From Ruminococcus flavefaciens (GTDB lineage Bacteria; Bacillota; Clostridia; Oscillospirales; Ruminococcaceae), in assembly GCA_002310115.1 (NCBI GenBank), contig DBYI01000022.1, positions 68,366-132,365 of the forward strand: DNA of 64,000 bases. The letters are read 5' to 3'. Shown here piece after piece: positions 57,894 through 64,000 of this stretch. The position numbers and the translations under genes are program-made. The notes under the pieces were generated by a model, which saw only the letters and a program-made list of their open reading frames with translations, was not told the origin of the DNA and ran no database searches. The first letter of the stretch is position 1, and each line of letters starts with the position of its first letter.

Positions 57894-60800
57894 GTGTCAT
57901 CAAAAGCTTCAAAAGCTGATTTCCTGAAGAAAAACAGGGATATTCTCGAATCAGTACTGAGAGTTCTGATAGTATTCACCGTAGCCATAGCAACAGGTAT
58001 CGTCATATACAAGAAAAAGGAAATATCTCCTTATGGGTCTAATGATATTCTCTCAATTGATCTTTGGGGACAGTACTTCCCCATGTATCGTAAGTTTGCT
58101 CTTGATCACGGATTTTCTGAAGCAATGTACAACTGGAGCGGCGCTCTTGGTTTCAATAACTGGGTGCAGAACGCCTTTTATACAAGGAGCATATTCCTTA
58201 TCCCGTTCGGACTTGTTCCCTTGGCCAAGTGTATAACCTATATAGATATAGCAGCTCTGTTAAGGTTTGGTCTCGGAGCGGCAGCCTGCCAGCTCTATGC
58301 AGAGTATAAGTTCAAAAGCAAGAGTCCTCTTATAATGGTAGCCTCTGTAGGATATGGTCTCTGCTCATATGCAACAGCTTTTATCATGCAGTTCATGTGG
58401 ACAGATGGACTTTTCCTTGCTCCGTTGGTGCTCTTAGGACTTGAAAAAATGATGAATGGCAAATCTCCGCTAATGTATGTGATAATGCTTGCACTTACTA
58501 TCTATACAAATTTCTATACAGGCTTCGGCGTATGTCTGTTCACAGGATTCTACTTCATTGCTGAGTGGTTCAAGAGAGAATACACTGATGAAAACGGAAA
58601 AAAGCTCTGTGGGAAGGCAAATATCAAAGCAAGATTAGCACTTTTTGGACGGTTCAGCCTTTATTCCGTGATTGGAGGACTTCTCACAGCTTTCATTATA
58701 CTCCCTACGTTAAAGGGCCTTTCAATTACAGAATCGGCAAACGAAGGCAGATTCGACTTCAAACAGTGGTATCATACATTAGCTGAGAACATTTCCGCAA
58801 TGCTTCCCACAACTCCAGCTTCTCTTGAATATGGCGTTGCAAACATAGCTGTGGGACTTTTTGCTTTCATACTCATTCCGTTATATTTCATGAATACTGA
58901 GATAAAGCCGAAGGACAAGTTACTGACAGGAGGTTTCTTAGGAGTCCTCTACGCAGGTCTTAACTATAATCCTATGGACTGGCTGTTCAATGGCTTCCAT
59001 TTTCCGAATCAGCTTCCTGGCCGTTGGAGCTTTCTCTTCTCTTTTGCAATAGCAATAGTTGCTTCAAACGGAATAGCAAAGAGAAATGGCATAAAGCTTA
59101 CAAGCATAATAGCTTCAATGATAATAGCTCTGTTCTTCACTGGATATGCGAAATTTGGCAATCCATCTCAGGAAAAGCTGGATAAGCTCTCCTACTGGAA
59201 CAAGCTTATAATCGTATTTGCTATCCTTATGGCATTCAGTATTATATTCGGTTATTTCAGTCAGTATATGGACCAGCAAGCAGAAAAGCTTGCAAAAACA
59301 GCTGAAACAGAGGATAAAAAGCTCTCTGAAAAAGAAGAAAAGTCTGCAAAGCTCTACAAAGCAAAGGCAGGTGGACTCCGTTTCTGCGCCTTTGCTACAA
59401 GTCTCCTACTTTCAGTTGCGATGACTGAAGAGATATGCAGGAATAATGTAAATGTTGCAACAAGTGATAACGGTGGAATTCTTGTATCAGATATGGATAC
59501 CTTTATCAAGGTTAGTGAATCACTCTACAAGTACGGTACTAAGTACGACAGCGGAAAGAATGAATTCTACCGTATTGAAGTTAACGATGGCTGGACATTC
59601 AACACTTCGATGATAGGTGATTTCAAGGGTATCGGATACTACGGCTCAACACTTAATCATGAAGTATATGATCTTCTCCGCGACATGGGAAACAGAATAT
59701 ATGCCAACAATGTAAGTACAGTATATAACAACTCCTCGCTATTTCAAAACAGCCTCTTCGGAATCAAGTACATCATAGACAGAGGAAGATATTTCGAATC
59801 AAGAAGCGGTAAGGGCTACGAGCTTGTTGACACCAATCCTGACTGCCTCGTATGGGAAAACAAAACTCCTTTCCCGATTGCTTTTTCAGCTTCAAGGGAG
59901 ATACTCACCGCACAGATAACTCCAGATAACGTACAGGCTGTAAATGATCAAAATGATCTGCTCAACAAGATTTGCGGCAGCGAAACAAATGTGTTTGAGC
60001 ATATAGACCCTTCGGAATTTACAAATGATAATGCAGATATAGATACATCCAACGGTATCTGGATGTATCATGATTTCACAAGGATAGACGAAAATCTCCC
60101 CGTAACCGTCACTTGGTTATATATCGTACAGGATGATATGCCTATATATCTAGAACATAATTTCAACGGTGGCCAGCTAACCGTAAATGGAAATATCTTC
60201 GATCTTGGATCAGAGAAATTCAGATGTATCGGTTCATACGCACCGGGGACAGAATTACGCATAGAGTATATTACCGATGATATTGGAAGAGGTAGCTTCG
60301 GACTTGACCTCTACCGCTTCAATATGGACAAGTGGAACAGTATCTACGACAGCGTAAAGGCAAATGGACTTGAGGTATCGTCTTTCAAGAATACGAAAAT
60401 CAAGGGATCACTCAATGCTTCTGAGGCAGGACTTGTAATGACCTCTATTCCTCAGGATGGTGGTTGGACAGTTTATGTTGACGGTAAAAAGACTTCTAAT
60501 TTCAAGGTGCTTGGTACGCTTATCGGCTTCAATGTAGGTGCAGGCAACCATGATATTGAGTTCAAGTATCATGTTCCTTTATTCAAAGCAGGTTTCCTGC
60601 TTACACTCTTAGCTCTGGCAGCACTTGTTCTATGTCTCAGAATACGTAAAGGTGGCGGCATCAAGTTTAAAAAGAAAGAAAAAGTATCAGAAAATCACGA
60701 AAAAGCTGATGAAGCAGAAAAAAGCAATGAAAAAAGTTCTAAAAAGCCAGAAAATATTAAAACTGCAAAGGATTATGAAAAGGAACTAACAAGAAGCAAA

Positions 60801-61136
60801 AGCTATATCGTGACTCATGAATACGAGACCGTTATCCTGCGTAATGTAGATAACAACCTTAAAATAGCAACTATTGCAAAATTTGGAAAAGATGATCCAG
60901 GTGATGCGAAAATAACCGAAAACGAAAAATATTGTGTAGTTATTGGGTGGGGAGCTATTATCTACAAGCTTCAGCCACCGTTTGAGAATTATCTCTCTGG
61001 ATTGAACACAACTCAGTGGAAGAAATATCTCGTTGACGAAAATACGTGGTTTGAGGAGATAAAGGAGATTACCGCGGAGTATGCGATACTTGTTGCTGAA
61101 AACGGTGAAGAACACAAAGTAGAGTTCGATTTCTGA
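57894..61136 (+). CDS. YfhO family polytopic membrane protein with C-terminal extension
   Basis: 1080 residues from a GTG start (AAGGAAG about 9 bases upstream). N-terminal ~480 residues form about ten or more transmembrane helices with SYATAFIMQFMWTDGLFLAPLV-type sequence (in part: ATAFIMQFMWTDGLFLAPL), a large extracellular domain (about 520-880), one further helix (about 900-920), a Lys/Glu linker (EKADEAEKSNEKSSKKPENI), and a 115-residue C-terminal domain. YfhO is a GT-C-like family implicated in glycosylation of teichoic acid/lipids. The extra C-terminal domain is not a normal part of the family. Gene pair with GT2-GtrA. Confidence 0.88.
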   Translation: MSSKASKADFLKKNRDILESVLRVLIVFTVAIATGIVIYKKKEISPYGSNDILSIDLWGQYFPMYRKFALDHGFSEAMYNWSGALGFNNWVQNAFYTRSIFLIPFGLVPLAKCITYIDIAALLRFGLGAAACQLYAEYKFKSKSPLIMVASVGYGLCSYATAFIMQFMWTDGLFLAPLVLLGLEKMMNGKSPLMYVIMLALTIYTNFYTGFGVCLFTGFYFIAEWFKREYTDENGKKLCGKANIKARLALFGRFSLYSVIGGLLTAFIILPTLKGLSITESANEGRFDFKQWYHTLAENISAMLPTTPASLEYGVANIAVGLFAFILIPLYFMNTEIKPKDKLLTGGFLGVLYAGLNYNPMDWLFNGFHFPNQLPGRWSFLFSFAIAIVASNGIAKRNGIKLTSIIASMIIALFFTGYAKFGNPSQEKLDKLSYWNKLIIVFAILMAFSIIFGYFSQYMDQQAEKLAKTAETEDKKLSEKEEKSAKLYKAKAGGLRFCAFATSLLLSVAMTEEICRNNVNVATSDNGGILVSDMDTFIKVSESLYKYGTKYDSGKNEFYRIEVNDGWTFNTSMIGDFKGIGYYGSTLNHEVYDLLRDMGNRIYANNVSTVYNNSSLFQNSLFGIKYIIDRGRYFESRSGKGYELVDTNPDCLVWENKTPFPIAFSASREILTAQITPDNVQAVNDQNDLLNKICGSETNVFEHIDPSEFTNDNADIDTSNGIWMYHDFTRIDENLPVTVTWLYIVQDDMPIYLEHNFNGGQLTVNGNIFDLGSEKFRCIGSYAPGTELRIEYITDDIGRGSFGLDLYRFNMDKWNSIYDSVKANGLEVSSFKNTKIKGSLNASEAGLVMTSIPQDGGWTVYVDGKKTSNFKVLGTLIGFNVGAGNHDIEFKYHVPLFKAGFLLTLLALAALVLCLRIRKGGGIKFKKKEKVSENHEKADEAEKSNEKSSKKPENIKTAKDYEKELTRSKSYIVTHEYETVILRNVDNNLKIATIAKFGKDDPGDAKITENEKYCVVIGWGAIIYKLQPPFENYLSGLNTTQWKKYLVDENTWFEEIKEITAEYAILVAENGEEHKVEFDF

Positions 61137-61154
61137 AAGATTAATGAACTTGGA

Positions 61155-61181
61155 AAACAGGTGCAGAAGCGCCTGTTTTTT
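61155..61181 (+). terminator. Terminator of the GT2-YfhO operon
   Basis: AAACAGG(T)GC / GCGCCTGTTT with T run at the end. Confidence 0.75.
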
Positions 61182-61279
61182 GTTGTAGGAGGCCAAAAAA
61201 CGGAAATCAATCTATCAATGCTTACTAGCTTTTTATCTAAGATGAAAAATGCAAATAAACGGCGTTTAGTGCAAACTTA

Positions 61280-61307
61280 TTGACTTTTTTGCATTTATAA
61301 ATATAAT
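61280..61307 (+). promoter_or_regulatory. agrD promoter
   Basis: TTGACT 61280-61285, 16-base spacer, TATAAT 61302-61307; a TGCAAA direct repeat starts at 61250 and 61270, two helical turns apart, just upstream. Downstream, the transcript start would be near 61314. Confidence 0.75.
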
Positions 61308-61368
61308 ATACTTAGGCGTTGTCCAGAAAGTGCCCGCTCAATCATTTATAAGGAGGTATTTCATTCTT

Positions 61369-61524
61369 ATGAAGAAAACTCGGCACACTGTCACAGACAT
61401 CATAATGAAAACTATCGTAGCAAAATCAGTAAAAACAGCAGCGAGAAACGCAAATTCCGCCTGTTTCTGGTGGAATAACCAACCAGCTGTTCCAAAAGAC
61501 CTAAAAAAACTCAGAAAATTCTAA
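61369..61524 (+). CDS. agrD: AgrD-type cyclic peptide pheromone precursor
   Basis: 51 residues: MKKTRHTVTDIIMKTIVAKS then VKTAARNANSACFWWNNQPA and VPKDLKKLRKF. Plan of AgrD: amphipathic N-terminal helix (1-29), pheromone core around Cys32, and a charged C-terminal tail. Aligned to S. aureus AgrD (CDFIM then DEVEVPKEL) it gives ring C32-F-W-W-N36 followed by NQPAVPKDL, equal spacing and the same VPK-x-L signature used by AgrB. So a thiolactone of five residues with a ...N-S-A tail is predicted. Start ATG 61369 has AAGGAGG; an in-frame codon at 61330 is not needed. No agrB/agrC neighbour; its partners are 13 kb away at 45.4-48.0 kb. Own promoter. Confidence 0.9.
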   Translation: MKKTRHTVTDIIMKTIVAKSVKTAARNANSACFWWNNQPAVPKDLKKLRKF

Positions 61525-61601
61525 TCAATAGTTTACATATTAAAGCCTAACCTCTATCCCTAACAATACTCTATTTTAAAAACACTGAAAAGCCGATTTA
61601 T

Positions 61602-61769
61602 ATGACGCGTATTCGTTATCTGATACGCCGAGCTGCAACAGACTTAACTTTTACTGATAAAAAACATCCACTATTCGTTTTATTGGATCAAGTAACTGAC
61701 GCTGTATTTTATCTGACATCAGATCAAACTGACAGACAAATGATCGCGCAGTCACTTTCTGGCAACTAA
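61602..61769 (+). CDS. Possible 55-residue small protein (low support)
   Basis: ATG 61602 to TAA 61769 gives MTRIRYLIRRAATDLTFTDK then KHPLFVLLDQVTDAVFYLTS then DQTDRQMIAQSLSGN. It reads like a protein (basic start, hydrophobic middle) but has no recognisable RBS and codon use includes rare arginine codons. Downstream of agrD, probably on the same transcript. May be a chance frame. Confidence 0.25.
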   Translation: MTRIRYLIRRAATDLTFTDKKHPLFVLLDQVTDAVFYLTSDQTDRQMIAQSLSGN

Positions 61770-62118
61770 CCTAAAAAGCGGGCAAAACGATCTCATTGCA
61801 GCGATCGTAATGCCTGTCTGTTGATCAAAACCACATCTTCTCTAATACATCATATCCAAAAAGCGGAATATGGAACACTGCCGAATATTCGGCAGGTCCC
61901 ATCTTTCCGTCCCCCTATCCCGATGATGATCATTCGTATGCTACTCAATCGGAACAAACAATGAACATATGACGCTTTCAGATCTCTCTTTAAAAAACCA
62001 TCTCTATCTAAACGCTTGAAAGAAAAAACAGAAATTCAGAATTTCCATTCTTTGCTTGTTTCGCAGTAAATCATACAGTGATTTTTCATATAGGGAGTTC
62101 CGCTTCAACTCCCGAGTG

Positions 62119-62160
62119 AAGGAGCCCATTCCCGGTCAGAATGGACTCCTTTGCTTTTTT
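62119..62160 (+). terminator. Strong terminator of the agrD transcript
   Basis: AAGGAGCCCATTC (62119-62131) pairs with GAATGGACTCCTT (62139-62151) with one mismatch, then a run of six T's. Confidence 0.9.
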
Positions 62161-62223
62161 ATGTCCAAAATTGTGTTTCACTTTTTGAACGCAATTCTGT
62201 CACCTATTTGACATATTAGTGTC

Positions 62224-62252
62224 TTGACTTTTTTTGCAGTAAATGATAAAAT
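62224..62252 (+). promoter_or_regulatory. Promoter of the P-type ATPase gene
   Basis: TTGACT 62224-62229, 17-base spacer, TAAAAT 62247-62252, preceding the ATG by about 75 bases. Confidence 0.7.
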
Positions 62253-62329
62253 TATATCTGTTTAGTACTGATGTAATGTGAAATTCGTCACATTAAACCA
62301 TACGGTGCTAAAGGATATTGGAGGGAAAA

Positions 62330-64000
62330 ATGAAACACTATCTTGAATCAACCGAATCGGTCCTTAAGGAAGTCGAAAGTTCGGCTTCGGGACTTACTGC
62401 AGAAGAGGCCGCAAAGCGCCTTGAAAAAGTAGGTCAGAATAAGCTTGATGAGCCGCCAAAACCTACGCTGCTAGCAAGGTTTGTAGAGCAGTTCAAGAAT
62501 CCCATGATACTGGTTCTTATCGCAGCTGCAGTAATATCAGCCATTACAGGCATAATTTCCGAGGGTAAGCTTGACGCAGACGTATTTATCATTATGTTTG
62601 TAGTTATTGCAAACGCAGTTCTCGGAGTTTATCAGGAAAACAAGGCTGAATCTGCCATCGAAGCATTACAGGCTATGAGTGCCGCACAAAGCAAGGTATA
62701 CCGTTCGGGAGAGATGATAGTTATTCCTAGTTCAGAACTCGTACCAGGCGATGTAATAGCTCTCGAGGCAGGCGATAATGTTCCAGCGGACTGTCGTATA
62801 CTTGAAGCGGCTGCACTTAAAGCTGAGGAATCCGCCCTTACAGGTGAAAGCGTCCCATCCGAAAAGGAGAGTGGAGTGCTCTCGGGAGAAGAAGTTCCTC
62901 TCGGCGACAGAAAAAATATGCTCTATATGGGAAGCAGTATCGCTTACGGACGTGCAGAAGCTGTTGTAGTTGCTACAGGTATGCAGACCGAAATGGGTAA
63001 GATTGCAGGTGCTATCGCAAATGCAGACGATGACGAGACTCCTCTCCAGAAAAGTCTCGACCAGCTCAGCAAGATACTCTCTGTTGCAGTTCTTGTTATC
63101 TGCGTTATCATACTTGGAATAAACGTAATACAGATGCTTGTTAAGAATGGTAATATCACGCTTCCAGGCTTCCTTGATTCTTTCATGATCGCTGTAAGCC
63201 TTGCTGTTGCTGCTATTCCAGAGGGACTTGCAGCAGTTGTTACAGTCGTTCTTTCCATAGGCGTTACCAATATGTCAAAGCGCGGAGCTATAATACGCAG
63301 ACTTACCGCTGTTGAGGCTCTTGGCTGTGCTCAGGTAATATGTTCCGATAAAACAGGTACTCTCACACAGAATAAGATGACAGTCGTTCACGAAAACACA
63401 GACGACAAGGAGCTTCTAGCAAAGGCTATGGCCCTTTGTTGTGATGCTGTTCTCAATTCTGATGACACAGTTGCAGGTGAGCCAACCGAGGCTGCTCTTG
63501 TGGCTTATGCACATAAGTGTGGACTCAAAAAGTATGAGTTGGAGGCAGCAACTCCGAGAGTTGCTGAGGCTCCTTTCGATTCGCTCAGAAAAATGATGTC
63601 AACAGTTCACAAGACTGAAAAAGGCTATATACAGTATACAAAGGGTGCTCCTGACGAGGTCCTGAAAAACTGTACACACATGTTCAAGGAGGGCGGTGTC
63701 CGTATTATGACGGAGTCCGACAGACTTGAGATACTCCGCAGAAACAAGGAAATGGCAGATCAGGCTCTGAGAGTTCTCCTTGCAGCTTACCGTGAGTATG
63801 ACGAGCTTCCCGCAGATACCTCACCAGAAGGTCTTGAACATGATCTTATATACATAGGCATGACAGGCATGATAGATCCTGTTCGTCCTGAGGTTAAGGA
63901 TGCTATTGGTCTTTGCCGTACAGCAGGTATACGTCCCGTTATGATAACAGGTGACCATAGGGATACTGCTGTTGCTATCGCTAAAGAGCTGGGAATTCTC
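62330..64000 (+). CDS. Cation-transporting P-type ATPase, Ca2+/SERCA-like (3' end outside window)
   Basis: Open from ATG 62330 (GGAGGG upstream) through the last base, 557 codons, so truncated by the window edge. It starts with a cation-ATPase N domain (MKHYLESTESVLKEVESSAS, LTAEEAAKRLEKVGQNKL), has LTGESVPSEK (actuator domain), AVAAIPEGLAAVVTVVLSIG in helix M4 (PEGL, as in SERCA/PMR1), and the phosphorylated Asp340 in CSDKTGTLTQNK, followed by KGAPDEVL and ITGDHRDTAVAI. The PEGL motif points to calcium export or a P2A-type cation. Its promoter is upstream, independent of agrD. Confidence 0.95.
   Translation, partial: MKHYLESTESVLKEVESSASGLTAEEAAKRLEKVGQNKLDEPPKPTLLARFVEQFKNPMILVLIAAAVISAITGIISEGKLDADVFIIMFVVIANAVLGVYQENKAESAIEALQAMSAAQSKVYRSGEMIVIPSSELVPGDVIALEAGDNVPADCRILEAAALKAEESALTGESVPSEKESGVLSGEEVPLGDRKNMLYMGSSIAYGRAEAVVVATGMQTEMGKIAGAIANADDDETPLQKSLDQLSKILSVAVLVICVIILGINVIQMLVKNGNITLPGFLDSFMIAVSLAVAAIPEGLAAVVTVVLSIGVTNMSKRGAIIRRLTAVEALGCAQVICSDKTGTLTQNKMTVVHENTDDKELLAKAMALCCDAVLNSDDTVAGEPTEAALVAYAHKCGLKKYELEAATPRVAEAPFDSLRKMMSTVHKTEKGYIQYTKGAPDEVLKNCTHMFKEGGVRIMTESDRLEILRRNKEMADQALRVLLAAYREYDELPADTSPEGLEHDLIYIGMTGMIDPVRPEVKDAIGLCRTAGIRPVMITGDHRDTAVAIAKELGIL

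Larger units (their letters stand above)
61525..62160 (+). ncRNA. Long, mostly untranslated agrD 3' region, possible regulatory RNA
   Basis: After the agrD stop, about 600 bases on the same strand end at a strong terminator. They include a perfect 18-bp palindrome CTGCCGAATATTCGGCAG (61878-61895), a C-rich stretch (CCGTCCCCCTATCCC near 61908-61922), a GGGAGTT-7-AACTCCC hairpin (62093-62113) and the terminator. A 55-codon frame is doubtful. No promoter between, so it is probably one 850-nt transcript with agrD. Confidence 0.5.

Noticed and set aside
61330..61368. Earlier start of the agrD frame
   Set aside because: It contains the RBS itself (AAGGAGG); the precursor with the normal MKK start begins at 61369.
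1..64000. CRISPR array, rRNA, tRNA or prophage
   Set aside because: No spaced direct repeats, no rRNA or tRNA sequence blocks and no phage structural or integrase genes were seen by eye; a tRNA search program would decide on tRNA.

Overview
The window looks like chromosomal DNA of a Ruminococcus-type (Oscillospiraceae) gut or rumen anaerobe. It is AT-rich and Gram-positive in style: strong AGGAGG ribosome binding sites, TTGACA-17-TATAAT promoters, a T-box and lipobox lipoproteins. It carries sporulation genes (gpr, spo0A), two secreted proteins with C-terminal dockerins (the cellulosome attachment module), and an intracellular and surface sugar-degrading gene set. The dockerins together with GH26, GH95, GH13 and glycogen phosphorylase point to Ruminococcus sensu stricto; the species cannot be named from this sequence alone.

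Layout. 0-5.4 kb: end of a MsmX/UgpC-type sugar ABC ATPase, a PepV-like dipeptidase, a small lipoprotein, an intergenic cluster of DnaA-box-like sites, a DUF2461 protein, the spore protease gpr and rpsT. 5.4-7.1 kb: leftward group with a tiny Spo0A-C-like protein, a flavin reductase and spo0A. 7.2-12.6 kb: leftward operon GH95 fucosidase, GH26 mannanase lipoprotein and a degenerate HAD protein. 12.9-22 kb: a lipoprotein, a TnpB relic, thrS behind a T-box with an extra gene between, a uridine-kinase-like protein, ppk, pssA and a group II intron 3' relic. 22.3-27.4 kb: three paralogous lipoproteins, a small lipoprotein, DUF2726, YoaK and glyQS. 27.5-36.3 kb: GT2 with a small membrane protein, aspartokinase, MFS exporter, GH13 amylase and glycogen phosphorylase. 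36.7-40.6 kb: an inactive signal-peptidase-like membrane protein and an McrBC-like pair. 40.8-44.5 kb: an adenylate-forming enzyme coupled to a GDSL-dockerin protein. 45.3-51.1 kb: agrB-agrA-agrC and a divergent leucine-rich-repeat dockerin protein. 51.2-61.1 kb: sugar-binding lipoprotein, ABC-F protein, NatAB-like ABC exporter, GT2-GtrA and a YfhO-type protein. 61.3-64 kb: an unannotated 51-residue AgrD-type pheromone precursor, about 640 bases of mostly untranslated structured sequence, and the start of a Ca2+-type P-ATPase.

The most interesting result is a split quorum-sensing system. The agrB-agrA-agrC operon has no agrD beside it, but a clear agrD with its own consensus promoter lies about 13 kb away. 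Its transcript appears to run some 850 nt to a strong terminator, reminiscent of staphylococcal RNAIII. Several other proteins keep a fold but have lost key residues: the HAD protein, the signal peptidase homologue and an McrC that ends where the nuclease should start. Two mobile-element relics (TnpB start, group II domain V) show past transposition; no intact mobile element, prophage, CRISPR array, rRNA or tRNA was seen.
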